Assembly: GCF_947179165.1 (NCBI RefSeq) | Contig: NC_077239.1 | Span: forward strand, 16,234,001-16,298,000 | Source: Solanum dulcamara | Lineage: Eukaryota; Streptophyta; Magnoliopsida; Solanales; Solanaceae | DNA length: 64,000 nucleotides | Direction: 5' to 3' | Shown: one piece after another, positions 46,266 through 58,758 of the stretch | How the letters are laid out: every line of letters starts with the position of its first letter | Position numbering within the stretch: position 1 is the first letter of the stretch | The notes under the pieces: model-generated | What the model saw: the letters and a program-made list of their open reading frames with translations, nothing else | What the model was told of the DNA's origin: nothing | The model's database searches: none | Made by a program: the position numbers and the translations under genes

Positions 46266-47510
46266 AGTATCTTTAGTACCTTAGGCTTGAGTGGAAGGAA
46301 AGAGGTACGGATAATGCTTTATCATGTCCACTTCTGGTTCCAATATAGCACTCTCTACTTGTTGATTTCTCTACAACACTTTGACAGACGCAATCTTTTC
46401 ACTTGCCGTTCTAAGATTTCCATTGGAACCTTCTCATAAGTCAAGTTCTCTTCAATATTCACATTCTCCAATGGTATAATAGAGTTTGGATCACCCACAA
46501 ACTTCGTTAACATCGACACATGAAACATTAGATGAACCATGGCTAACTCAAATAACAAGTCTAATTCATATGCTACATTGCCAACACATCTCAAGATTTT
46601 ATAAGGTCCTACATACCTAGGACTCAATTTCCCTTTCTTACCAAAATGCATTACACCCTTCATGGGAGAAACCTTCAAATACACCCAATCATCTATATCG
46701 AATTCAAGGTCTCTCCTTCTTATGTCTGAGTACGGCTTTTGGCGTCCTTGAGCTGTCTTCAATCTTTCTCTTATGAGCCTTACTTTTTACATTGCATCTA
46801 ATACCAAATCAGGACCAATCAATGCCATCTCACCCACTTCAAACCATCCCACCGGAGATCTACATCTTTTTTCATACAAGGATTCAAAAGGAGCCATTTG
46901 GATGCTAGAGTATAACTATTATTTTAGGCAAACTCAATCAATGTCAATGGCCAATCCCAACTTCCTTTAAAATCTATTACACACGCCCTTAATATATCCT
47001 CCAAAGTTTGGATCGTTCTTTCGGCTTGTCCATCGGTTTGAGGATGAAAAGCAGTGCTTAGCTTGACTTTTGTACCAATATCCTTTTGGAATGAATTCCA
47101 AAAATGTGAAGTGAATTAAGTACCTCTCTATATGATATAACAGACAAGGGAACACCATAAAGTTTTACCAACTCATGAATATACTACTTAGCATAGTCTT
47201 CGGCACCATAAGAAGTCTTAACTGGTAGAAAATGTGCCAACTTAATCATTCGGTCCACAACAACCCAACTAGAATCATTTTGCCTTCTAGAACGAGGCAA
47301 ACCCATCACAAAGTCCATATTCACATATTCTCACTTCCAAGCAGAAATTTCAATGTCTTGAGCTAAACCTCCTTGTTTTTTATGTTCAACTTTCACTTGT
47401 TGACAATTTGGGCACCTAGCCACAAACTCCATTATATCCTTCTTTATGCTATTCCACCAATACACCTCTCTCAAATCACGATACATCTTGGTGGATCCCA
47501 TATGAATTGA
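46266..47510 (-). pseudogene. Integrase and chromodomain-like tail, element 4
   Basis: The zinc region shows STKMYRDL and [11 protein letters not shown]. The catalytic core shows MDFVMGLPRSRRQ (first Asp). The second Asp is lost: SDRG has become SYRE near 47135. The Glu is kept in [10 protein letters not shown]. The C-terminal domain is open at 46355-46762 (DWVYLKVSPMKGVMHFGKKG and FHVSMLTKFVGDP). A frameshift near 46375 then shifts the chromodomain-like end, which can still be read as EVDMIKHYPYLFPST at about 46290. The stops include Trp and Gln positions. Confidence 0.82.
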
Positions 47511-47800
47511 ATACTAAGAACTATGGGGCTCACTCAATATCAATTCCTTTAGTCCATCTATATTAGGATATACAAATGACCTTAGTAGCGAAGTACTCCA
47601 TCTCCCCCTTGGGAGAAAGCCTCAATGCCTTTTTCGACAACCGATTTCTTTAATTAAACCAAAACCAGATCATCATCTTGTTTGGCCTTTACATCCACCA
47701 CAAAAGATGGTTCTGAACCATTATACACAAGAAAACCCTTATCATAGGAATCAACCAAACGCATACCTAAACATGCCAATCTATGAACATCCTTAACCAA

Positions 47801-49110
47801 CTACTTCTTACCTTCTTCAACATGAGCAACACTATCCATGTACAATCGACTAAGAGCATCGGCCACAACATTTGCCTTACCCGGATGATACAAGATGCTC
47901 ATATCATAATCCTTTAGAAGTCCAAGCCATCTCATTTTCCTAAGGTTCAAGTCCCTTTGGCTAGACACGTATTGCATCCTTTTGTGGTCGGTAAATATAT
48001 CAACTAATGATGCCAAATTTTCAATGCAAATATAACCGCCACAAGTTCAAGATCATGGTTAGATAATTCCATTCATGTAATTTAAGTTTCCTAGAAGCAT
48101 ATGCTATAACCTTACTATGTTGCATCAAAGAACAACCTAAACCAACATGCGAGGCATCACAATAAATCAAAAATCCATCTGAACCTTCGGACAATGTCAC
48201 AATAGGAGTTGACGTAAGGCGATCCTTCAATACTTGGAAACTCTTCTCAAATTTGTCCGACCATGGAAATTTCACCTTCTTTTGGGTCAACTTGGTCAAA
48301 GGCGAAGTAATATAGGAGAACCCTTCAACAAACCTTCTATAGTATCCGGCCAAGCCCGAAAAACTTTTAACATCTGAAGGAGACAATGGTCTAGGCCAAT
48401 TCTTCATTGCCTCCATTTTCTTTGGATCAACCTTGATCCAATCACCGGACACTACATGGCCAAGAAATGTAACTTTCCTTAGCCAAAATTCACACTTACT
48501 AAACTCATAGTTGCTTATCCCTAAATGTTTGCAACACAATCCTCAAGTGACCTATATGATCTTCCTCATTCTGAAAGTAAATCAAAATATCATCAATAAA
48601 CACAACCACAAACATGTTTAAGTATGGCTTGAAAATACAATTTATCAATTCCCTGAAAATAGCGGGAGCATTAGTCAATCCAAATGTCATGATTAAAAAT
48701 TCAAAGTGGTCATACCTTGTTTGAAATGCCATTTTGGGAATATCACACTCTCTTACCCTTAGTTAATGGTAACTAGAATGGAGATCAATTTTTATAGAAG
48801 TAACTTACCCCTTGCAATTGATCAAACAAATAATCTATCCTCGGAATTGGATACTTGTTCTTTACAGTGACCATATTTAATTGTCGGTAATCTATACACA
48901 TTCAGATCAACCCATCTTTCTTCCCAAAAAATAAAATGGGAGCACCCCATAGTGAAATACTTATCCTTATGAAGCTCTTATCCAACAAGTCTTTCAATTG
49001 CTCTTTCAACTCCTTAAGTTCCGCCAGAGCCATACGGTAAGGAGGAATAGAAATAGGTTGAGTATCAGGAAGGAGATCTACACCAAAGTCAATCTATCTT
49101 TTGGGAGGAA
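47801..49110 (-). pseudogene. RT and RNase H, element 4
   Basis: RT begins near 49110 ([20 protein letters not shown]), passes [18 protein letters not shown] and is open at 48505-48732 with [15 protein letters not shown] and an intact [10 protein letters not shown] frame change follows at CCKHLGI. The frame 48021-48539 carries the connection ([16 protein letters not shown], then [13 protein letters not shown]) and the first part of RNase H ([17 protein letters not shown]). After another frameshift RNase H ends in 47801-48016 (DIFTDHKRMQYV and [10 protein letters not shown]). Confidence 0.85.
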
Positions 49111-49249
49111 CACCGAGCAAATTATTAGGGAATACATCAGGGAATTCATTAACTATAGGGATTGACTCAAGAGTAAGACTTTCAGAATCAACATCCCTAA
49201 CTCGCACTATATGATAAATGCACCTTTTTAAAATCATTTTTCAGGCCTT

Positions 49250-50801
49250 AAGACATGAGATGAATCGACCCTTAACCACCGAATCATTACCCTTTCATTC
49301 AAGAGTAGGCTTATTAGGAAATTGAAATTTGACCCTACGGGTTCTACAATCAATAGATACATAAGAGGCATATAACCAATCCATATCAAGAATAATATCA
49401 AAATTGGTCATGTCTAATTCGACAAGATCAAAAGAAATAACTTTATGTAAAATTTACATGGGATAATTTCTATAAACTCTCTTGGCTAACACCAAATCAC
49501 CAATGGGAGTATAAATTAAAAAGGGTTCTAACAAGACTTTGGGGCACATATCAAATCTCATAGCAAGATATGGAGTAACAAAAGACAAGTTGGCACCGAA
49601 ATGAAGTAATATATAAAAATCAAATTTAAAGACCCGTAACATACTTGTGACCACATCGGGAGTATCATCTACATCTTGACTAACATAAAAGGAATAGAAT
49701 CGATTGTTGCGTTGGCCACCCTTTGGTTGAGTTTGGGCACCTTGTTGTACTTGCCCTTCATGAGTAACTTTACCTTGAGGACGACCTTCTCCACCTTTGT
49801 TGGAAACATAAGGGCACTCAAATTTCTTATGGCCTACCTTTCCACATCTATAGCAAGCACCCTTTCCCATCAAACATCTTCCTCCATGATTCTTTCCACA
49901 CTTAGTACACTGTTGAAAAGTTGGGATACTAGCACTCACAATTCCACCTTAACCCTTAGGGTATGTTACCCTATCTTTAACAAACTTCTTTTCCAAATCT
50001 TGGATTTATTGAGAATAGCCACCAGTACCACGGTCCTAGCATTTCAGAACCTACCTTCATAACGTGTCCTCTTAGAGTCTCTCATCCTCATCTCTTTGAG
50101 TTTCTATACTTCAATTTGTTCTGCAAAAGTCATAAGCTGAGATATGTCTATTTCCTTAACAAGGATGGTGGTACGACATTGCTTTGCCACCAAGTCAGAC
50201 ACCCCTGATATTAATTGGCTCATTCGGGCACATGAATCGACAACCAATGAAGGAGCATACTTGGATAACTTAGTGAACTTGAGAGAATTGTCCCTCATAC
50301 CCATGTTTTCTTGTCTAATATTGATAAACTCCAACACGTTTGCCCTCTTTATCTCAAGAGGGAAAAAGCGATCAAGGAAATCAAGCTTAAAGGCTTCCCA
50401 CTTAATAGGACCTTCATCCACTCTCTCCAGCTTCCATTGAGTGTACCAAACTTGAGCAACACTCTTGAGTTGGTAAGCCACCAACTCCGTTGTCTTTTTC
50501 GAAGTCACCACCATAATATCACTATCTTATAGACCTCATCATTGAACTCTTATGTATCCTCATCAATTTTTGAACCATGAAACTTGAGAGGGTTCATTCT
50601 TGCAAAGTCCCTCACTCTAGAAGCTAGAGTAGGAGCAACACCTCCTTGTTTGGCCACAACTTAGGCTAGCATGGTTATAGCAGTCCAGAACTCCACATTA
50701 GTCACTTGGTCGGGTAGGGGACCATTTTCTTGAGGGAGAGGAGGAACTTCGTCCTTATTAGCATTGACCCCTCTTTTCATAGGTGCTCTTCTTGGAGGTA
50801 T
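49250..50801 (-). pseudogene. gag and protease, element 4
   Basis: The original start codon at 50801-50799 reads ATA followed by CCTCCAAGAAGAGCACC (PPRRAP), the place of ATGCCTCC in element 2, so the start Met is mutated. The gag domain is open at 50104-50514 (VAYQLKSVAQVWYTQWKLE, then FLDRFFPLEIKRANVLEF). A frameshift lies near 50000. Zinc knuckle CYRCGKVGHKKFEC (complete ligands) and protease are open at 49454-49939. The protease site reads ILLHFGANLSFV, so the catalytic Asp has become His. Downstream to 49250 the frame carries LDMDWLYASYVSIDCRTRRV. Confidence 0.85.
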
Positions 50802-50820
50802 TTCTGAAAATTGTAAAGGT
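50797..50820 (-). other. Splice-acceptor-like site before gag, element 4
   Basis: On the minus strand a T-rich run (ctttacaattttcag) ends in AG at 50804, three bases before the former gag start. The donor-like GTATGT in the right LTR is at 55264-55259 (minus). The placement is the same as in elements 2 and 3. Confidence 0.5.
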
Positions 50821-51000
50821 CAATTATTAGGGAAGAGAAGTCTTAGAGTATACTCTACCGCACGACATAGATCATAAAAGAAGTGAGGATTTTCATAAAA
50901 CATCTGGTAGCCTCTTATTCATAGATGTGGCACGCTTCACATTCATGAATAAGACTCTACTTGATGCGGCATGTGGGACTACCTAGGACCTCTTAAACCT

Positions 51001-51014
51001 TGTGCTCTAATACA
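51001..51014 (-). other. Primer-binding site of element 4
   Basis: TGTATTAGAGCACA on the minus strand, five bases from the LTR. It is a mutated form of TGGTATCAGAGCACA. It marks the right LTR as the 5' copy. The 200 bases between this site and the gag acceptor (50821-51000) are leader. Confidence 0.78.
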
Positions 51015-51019
51015 AAGTT

Positions 51020-54000
51020 TGTCACAATCCGGACTAGGCCTTAGAGATGACATGGTGATAAATACCCTAAAGGGCTCCAACCAAGCCTTTTGATATGGAA
51101 TTAAGCATATATAAGGTAAAGTAAAGCGGAATATAGCATAAGAAAGAGTCTAAAATCATGAGTCATAAGGAAAGAGTAAATTTGACTACATAGACTCTAC
51201 ATCATTTCATCCAATGAATGCCTCTACTAAGCATGAAGGGTGGGGGATAAGACATGTACGTAGCTCACCCTCAAATTAGAATATAACAAAAGTCTTTAGA
51301 ATGAAATAAATGTGTAACTCACCCTCGATAGATGAGGATTCACCAATCTTCATCGGATGGAAACTCTACTAGCCACGTGTGGATGGAATATGATCCTCAA
51401 CTCTTACACTATGAGATAATGTAGGCAAACTTATACGTTAGTATGTTTGAATGTGCTAAGTGTGTGGGCATGTTACGTAATACAAACCATAAGATACAAT
51501 GATCAATTAATTACATAATAAAGAGGATAAGTAAAGTAATGAGAAAACCATAATGATCAAAGCATTTAAGAGACATAGTTGAAATCATAGAGAACATAAA
51601 GAGCATATACATATATGGGATAGAATCGTAACCGACAATAAAAGCATGCGAGCTATAACATGGAATCGCGATGTCTCCCAATACAATGGAAGAAAAGGGA
51701 ATCTACTTGCTAAGGTAGACTCTACCCTGATAGGTATGTCATGTACATACGCTATATGTGGATTCACTAGATAGGAAAAAGAAAATTCCTACGGAGGTAC
51801 TTAGTTTTTAGACAAGAGACTACATATAAGGACCCCGTAGGTCGAGGCTCCACCTCAAGTTATCATTCGGAGCTAAGTGAAATCCCATGGAATACATAAC
51901 ATAGAAATTGTCATGACCCAAACCCATAGGTCATAACTAGTGCCCAAGTTGGACACTCGTATACATATTTGTTAGACCATGGCAAACTGAAACCAAACAT
52001 CATATGGAGGCTTTATGAAAACATGATGTCATCTCAAGCGTTACCTACGTGTATCAAGGTAATCTGTCTCCTGAGAAGGCCCAATCAATTTAAATATCTT
52101 AATACATGAGCTGACAAGGCTGTCACTACATACAACATCCCAAAATACAAATCATACATGCATAGCCAAGCACATATACACACAACCCACATATATGTCT
52201 ACAGACCTCTAAGAGTATCAACAGTATCATATGGCGAGATAGGGCCCTGCCGTATCCCTGAATAAACATATATATACATCAGAAAGGGGTCTATACAAAA
52301 AGTCTAAGCTCCGAGACAAAGGAGCACTCCAAAATAGCTGAATAGGAAACCTAGGCTGGCAAATCACCGAAGCTAGTACATGTACCTATGGGCATAAAAT
52401 GCAGCACTTCGAGAAAAGGGGCAGTACAAGATATATACTGAGTATATAAAGCATAAAATACATAAGAAAGATCATAACTGAAGTAGAGAGTCTAGGAGAC
52501 AAGTATGAAAATCAAGAACTCACTGTACCTGTGCCTTACGAAGTAAATCATGCATATCATTATCATATACCGTACTCGGCCCATTATGGGACTCGGTGCC
52601 ATAATTATATCATTATATTATCATATCATCATATACATATACTATACCGTACCCAACCCTCTAGTGAGGTACTCAGTGAAAATATAATAAAGTTGTGCAC
52701 GATAACATACCCAACTTGGGACTCGGTGAAAGAGGCAATAACAGTATGCACAAGTAGAATATCATGAGCAACCATATACAATTAGATCATTGCTTGAGAC
52801 TCAATAGAATAATCAAAATGAACCATCATTTGAAAATCAAGACAATAGTCATCTTAAGTACCTTTTGAATGTCACTATGGACCATATCAAATGGAGCCTC
52901 AGGAATCATAGACATGTATCAAGATAAAGCGAAACAACTTATGGAATCAGAGATATTTTCATCATTGAGTGTTTAGGAATAGGATCTTATACATCCAACT
53001 ACTATTCAACATATAGAAGTCTCAAGGGCAGTATCTCAACTATTTTAAGAGTTTTAACATCCAGAAGTGAATAAGGATCATGAGTCATGTACAGAACTTA
53101 TGAATGGAATTACCCCAAAGCTCATATTATTCATCACTTATGTCTAAGACATGCCAAAAGAAAGAAGGGATAGGCTTTACATACCTTTAGCGCTTATTTG
53201 CCACACAATACGCATGCTGCCCAATTGTATCTCAACCTAGATTAAGACGTCAAGAAGTATGGTTAAGCTACGGGAAGGTTTCAAAAGGCATTCCAATGTT
53301 AGCAGCTCATTTCTAGAAAATTAGGCGACATTTTACTTATATTCAACCCAATTACATAACAACCAAGTCAACATCCACAACCACACGTTTAAGTGCTATA
53401 TCAAAGTTAGCCAAGCCAAGATTCAATAATGTTCTGAAACAACCCGCACACTATTTTGAATCAGCCCACACATTACGACGTTCCATAATCTTTAACATAA
53501 TGACTACTACGTAAATAAGTTACTCTTAATAATTTGCAGCCACAACACTTCATCGGATGAGCTTATAATAGTCCAACAATTACAACAACACTAGAGACTT
53601 AATTATAACTTTAAATATCAAATTTCTTTACTTTTATCATACAACCAATGACAACAATAACGACAACATTAATCAAAATTAATCTATTATTTTTAGATTA
53701 GAATAGCCCAACATGGCCCAAATGGGAATTTAACATTAACATATAAAATCCCTTCACGTTTAATACATAATCCATAACAATAATAGCAAGAACAATAATC
53801 AACCCAATCTAATTTAAGCAACTCCAATTCTGTCTGTTTCAACACCAACACTAATCACAGAGTTTTATCACTTCCAATTTCATTTAATTCCTTCATCCTT
53901 ATTACATAATCCATAATAACAATAACTAAAATGTTAATTAAAATAGATTCACCATTTGTAAATACAAATAGCCCCTACACGGCTTCAACAACATTACAAT

Positions 54001-55959
54001 GCCAACATACATAATTTCATACCTCCAATTCACATTTACACATTTACAACACATTTAAACTCTTACTAAAATGTGTAAAAAGATGATCAAACCTTACCTT
54101 AATAAATTGGTTCCTTCAGTTGGCTGAGACTTGACGACTTTAATTAATTGAATCTTGCTACCCTTAGGATCAATTCCATATTTTTGTGGACCTTTTGAAG
54201 AGTTGAATTACCTTAGAGATTTAATGGTGAAAAGAAGAGGAAGGCTGGTCCTCCTGCCATAAGTTCGTAAGTAGCTGCATTACCTACTTACCTTTTTTTA
54301 TGTAAATGCAGTCTACACATTTTAAGTAGGTGCATCACCTACTTTTTCTTTTTAGTAGGTTAGAAATTAGTCTTACCTTAAGAACCTGTGTGATCCTTGC
54401 TACTTACGCTAGACATGTACTAAAGTAGCTTAATTATGCAAGACATCCAAACTAGTAGCTTAAGCAAGTAGGTCGATTAGTGTGACAAATTATTTTGCCT
54501 TGAACCCCTTTCAAATCCTTCCAAATCTATCTCAAACAATCACTACTTCACATAGAACTAGTCTATTTAAGATATAGGGTGTTACATCCTCTCCCCCTTA
54601 GGATCTTTTGATAACGTCATGGATAACATGGATCACGTGGTAGCTTTAGAGAAGCTTTAAAATGTTCCAATGTACAAAAGTATGGGATATAAAAGAAATC
54701 ATAGTTAACATATATCATAAACTGGTTCATAAACTTCATAATTCATAGATTATCTCATTGTAATATCGTACTTGCAATGTAAGTATAAGTCTTTCATCAT
54801 CACAATATCATACTTACATAATTTATATCATTAGATTCCTAGGTCACAAATTAAGAATCGTAAGTCACCTCTCTTCATAACTTGTATGGAATTCATATCT
54901 TGAGGATAATTATAATCCATGATCATAATTCATACTGGAATTTAGATTAAAACTCATATACATAGTTAATTTGAATAAAAACCATGAGAATACTTTGAAA
55001 TCATTGAATTTCATATTCATAATTCATGTAAATCACCATTGAATATAGCTTAATGCATGGACATTTATAATTCAACTTGAAATCATATAATTAATGTAAA
55101 ATCATACTTATAGTGATCATGGATAACTATTAAAAATGTAATTGAAACAACCCAATGCTATTCAATGAAATTAGGGTTTAAAAGTAATGGAAATTTAGGA
55201 GAATATTGGGTAAAACCTTAGGACTCCATGGGTAAAAGGAATCCATGAATCAATCCTCACATACTTTGAGTGAATTGACCTTGGAATTGAGAGGAGAAGA
55301 CTTGTTCTTGAAGAAAACCTAGCCAAAACCTTGATGAATAAGATGATCTCTTGAAGAAACCTTGAGACAGAAGTCTTAAGGTTGTTTGGGAGTTAATGAG
55401 GGAATGAAAAGAGTTTAAGAGTATTTAGGATAGTTAACACCATGAATGTAGTCCTAAAAATGTCCACATATATTAATATAATTTTAGAAAATGACCAAAA
55501 TACCCTCATTAATCCTTCCTAGGCAATCCTATGATTTGGGGTCTACGATTCGTAGAACTGGAGATGAGTCATAGGAATGAATTATTCTGTAGGTCCTTAA
55601 AAGGCCCTGAAAGTTATGTCTCTAATCTCTCTCTACGAGTCATTTCCATGACTCATTCTTTAGTCTATGAGTCATAAACCTTGCCCATCCTACAGGTCTT
55701 AAAATCTTGTAAACTTTGAGTCTCTAAAGTTTTGCTACGAGTCTATATTACGACTAGTCCTTAGGCCTACGACTCATCCTATTGAGTCGTAGGACCTATC
55801 CTGAAATTTTGTCCAAAAAAGCTCAAGGCTCCATCTACAACTCATCTGTACGTGTCATAGGAATTGCTACAAGTCGTAGAGTGACTCATGGACTTGAAGT
55901 CAGTCTATATTTTAAGGAATTCTCTTGGGTTTCAACTTTTTGACTTTCAAGGTCTTACA
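51020..55959 (-). mobile_element. 5' LTR of element 4 with a nested insertion
   Basis: Outer parts 51020-51908 and 54695-55959 are collinear with 43898-46035. The minus-strand start is TGTAAGACCTTG and the end GGATTGTGACA. It contains tacgac/gtcgta-type words at about 55540-55870 and a donor-like site at 55264-55259 in which the last exon base has changed (CAAAGTATGT). The nested insertion is described separately. Confidence 0.88.
51909..54694 (-). mobile_element. 5'-truncated family D element with direct repeats
   Basis: It begins TGTCATGACCCAAACC (plus strand) and resembles the solo LTR at 13070. The LTR ends at gggtgttaca (about 54590). It is followed by tcctctcccccttagg, which on the minus strand is the polypurine tract CCTAAGGGGGAGAGGA, and about 100 further bases of the internal 3' end. 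The repeat gaaat flanks the whole (51904-51908 and 54695-54699). Comparison with 44760-44810 in the other LTR shows that exactly this segment is extra. No 5' LTR is present. Confidence 0.75.
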
Positions 55960-56355
55960 AAATCATTCTTGGATTCCTTCGTGAAAGTGTTTATTGATGT
56001 CATTTTTATCTAATCCAAGTGTAAAAAGGAGCATGCACATTATATTCGTGTCGTTCTAGGTATCTTGGGAAATAGAAATTGTATTGTAAATTCTCTAAGT
56101 GAATTCTAGTTGTATTTGGATGCCTTCTTAGGGAATAGGGTATCAAAATAAGGGGTAATGGAAGATCTTCAAAAGAATGAGACAGTTAAGAATTGGGTCT
56201 GGCTTAGTTCTGTGATTGAGGTTAGGAGTTTTCTTGGGCTTTCTAGTTACTATCACCTATTTATTAAGAATCTTGCTTCTATTGCTATGCACCTGACAAG
56301 ATTGACTCAAAATGAGGTACCTTTTGAGTGATCTAATAAGTATGAACAAAGCTTT
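55960..56355 (+). pseudogene. RT, middle segment, element 3
   Basis: It continues RT after element 4: FLDSFVKVFIDVIFI, where the catalytic FIDD box reads FIDV; then KKEHAHYIRVVLGILGN and the connection (SFLGLSSYYHLFIKNLASIA). Several stops are present. The segment ends at YEQSF, where a solo family C LTR is inserted. Confidence 0.78.
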
Positions 56356-58758
56356 TTTCATACCCCAAACTAGACCCTAGGAGTGACATGGCAAGTAGAA
56401 ACTCAAAGGAGCCCGACCAAGCCATCTTAGCATACATTGCATTCAAAAGATCAATACAACAAAATGAAATCAAGTAGAAGAATAGTCTCAATCATAGAAG
56501 TCTAGATATGAACGAAGAAAACTCAAGTCATATGTACAAATGGACTATATCCTCTCTATGTCTAAACATGCTTCTACATACTAGATGGGGGATTAGACAA
56601 GATCCTATCTCACCCTAACATAAAAGGATTCAAAAGTAATAACAAGAAATAAAGTCTCGTCCTCGATGAATGAGGACTCACCAAACAACTTAGAAATAAT
56701 AGCAAGTTCTAGCCATGAATAGGATGTGTCGTATGATCATCCATCCCTACATTATGATATAATATAGGCATGTATTAGTACATAAAAAGTACTTAGTATG
56801 TGAGATATGCAATAAGAATACAAACATAATCAATATGAACATAGGATGCATGACCAATGTAATGAAAAGCATGAATAAGACTTGAAAAACATTTGAAATC
56901 ATATTAAAAGCTTATGGTCAGTGCATCATAAACATCATAGTAACACTTACCTCATTTCATATAACTTGTATGAGATAGGACCTTTAACCTTATGAGAGAT
57001 CATGGAGATGTGTGAGAGGTACCGTCAATCGACATAAATTATGTGATCTAACATGGAGTCTCAATGTTTACCCATGCACCGGAGGAAAGGGAGAAACTAC
57101 TTTCTAAGGTAGACTCTTATATGCCTAAGTGGATCCACTAAGCTAAATGAAGGATCGAGCCTCAACTATGGGTGACCCTTAAGGAATCGAGCCTCTACAA
57201 CCGGTGATCATTTATCCTATGATGGCACATAGTTATGGGAAAATGGGATCTTACTACGTCTTTTGCCTCAAATATGGGAGAGAGTGTCTATTCCAAGGTC
57301 CACTGGGTGCTAGGTAAGATTTCAATGGAATAGACAAATTATAAGTCATAAAGTCAATATCATATGGGATGGGAGAGGCCATATCTACTACCCGTCCATC
57401 ATTCATAAAAACATAATCATAGAATAGCTCCTACTTATCTCATATAATATGAGTATAGACCTTCCATCATTACACATCCATACTTAGTTGAGAAGAACCC
57501 ACCATCATTCATACTTGACTTAAATTTCATCATAAAGCTTAGCTCTAACCTTTCATGTAGCTTGCTCGAAAGCCTTATCAAATCATACTCATAATATATA
57601 TAGCTTATTGTTGGAAATCATAACATAATGCATAATACTATATGGAATCATCTTAAAATCATGTAAATAAATGGAAATCATGCTTAATCATATAGGACAA
57701 TATCAATTGAATCATAATCGAGAGGACCCAGTAATGAATTTATGAGCCCTAGATAGCTTTATAGAGAAATTACTTGTGAATCATCAAAACTCATGCAATT
57801 TAATAGTAATTCATATTTAATTGAGCAAATAAATAATAATTAAATCTTAATTCATTCAATTGAGTGGAAATTGAGAAGATCCATAAATATACATACTTGA
57901 ATTGGGTAGAAAAGTAGAGATTTCTTTGAGTTCCATGGGTGGAAGGAACCCATGGATGAATACCCACATACCTTAGCTACCATAGCCCTAGAAATGGAGA
58001 TTTAGTGATTGAAACCCTTGAAACCCTAGCTTTGAGAAGATGAAATCCTTGGGAGAGTCTTTTTTCTTGCCTTGAGAATTTTGGGAAAATGAATGAAAGT
58101 AGGGGAAATTTGAAGGGTATGGATAATTATAGGTTTGAACATTGCCCAAAAAAATTCCAGATTCATTGAACCAAGAATGGGAATGGACAATAATACCCTT
58201 CATTAAACTTTGGTTAGAAAACCCTACGAGTGGCCTTCTGTGAATCTTCAAAAGCTCTACGGGTCATAGACCCAAATAATAAATTCCTCTTGCATAAACC
58301 AGTAGTTACTAGAAATTGAAATTGTCCTCTACGACTCATTTCTACAACTCGTCAAAGAGTCTACCAGTCGTAAAGTCGGCTCGTCAACTCCATCCTCACT
58401 TTTTCAGAAATCAACTCTCAGCACTCAAACCTACTAGTCCATCTACAACTCGTAAACATTCCTATGACTCATCCTATTGATTCATTTCAAAAGTACTGAG
58501 TCTTGTTATTTTACCAAACTCAGACACTAATCCTATAACACACTTTTACGAGTCGTAACACTCTATACGAGTCATACACTGACTCATAAACTCCTTTCCA
58601 AACTTGACCAATTTTCTAACCTCAATATCATTCCTACGGGTCACTCCTATGACCCTTAGGAGTTTTTACGACTTGTATATCAATTCATATAACCTGAGGC
58701 AGTTCACATTCCTTGAAACTTTCCCTTGAACCGACTTTTAAACTTCTGAGGTCTTACA
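56356..58758 (-). mobile_element. Solo LTR of family C in RT/RNase H of element 3
   Basis: 2403 bp from TTTCATACCCC (decayed TGTCATACCCC) to GAGGTCTTACA. The minus strand starts TGTAAGACCTCAG. The flanks gcttt and acttc share three of five bases; without the insertion the sequence reads gaacaaagctttccaatatc, the phrase expected here. It contains the perfect palindrome TTACGAGTCGTAA (58546-58558) and the donor-like AAGGTATGTGGG on the minus strand (about 57964-57974). No primer site or coding sequence. Confidence 0.82.

Larger units (their letters stand above)
43898..55959 (-). mobile_element. Family C Ty3/gypsy element 4, minus strand
   Basis: 3' LTR 43898-46035 and 5' LTR 51020-55959 (about 2149 bp without its nested insertion). 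A polypurine tract is beside the left LTR and a primer-binding site beside the right LTR. Flanking bases aaacc (43893-43897) and aaatc (55960-55964) are a target duplication with one change. Removing the element joins RT of element 3 across FKP...FLDSFV (the phrase FKPFLYSFV in element 1). The interior holds gag to chromodomain-like tail on the minus strand, with frameshifts and a lost integrase Asp. Confidence 0.9.
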
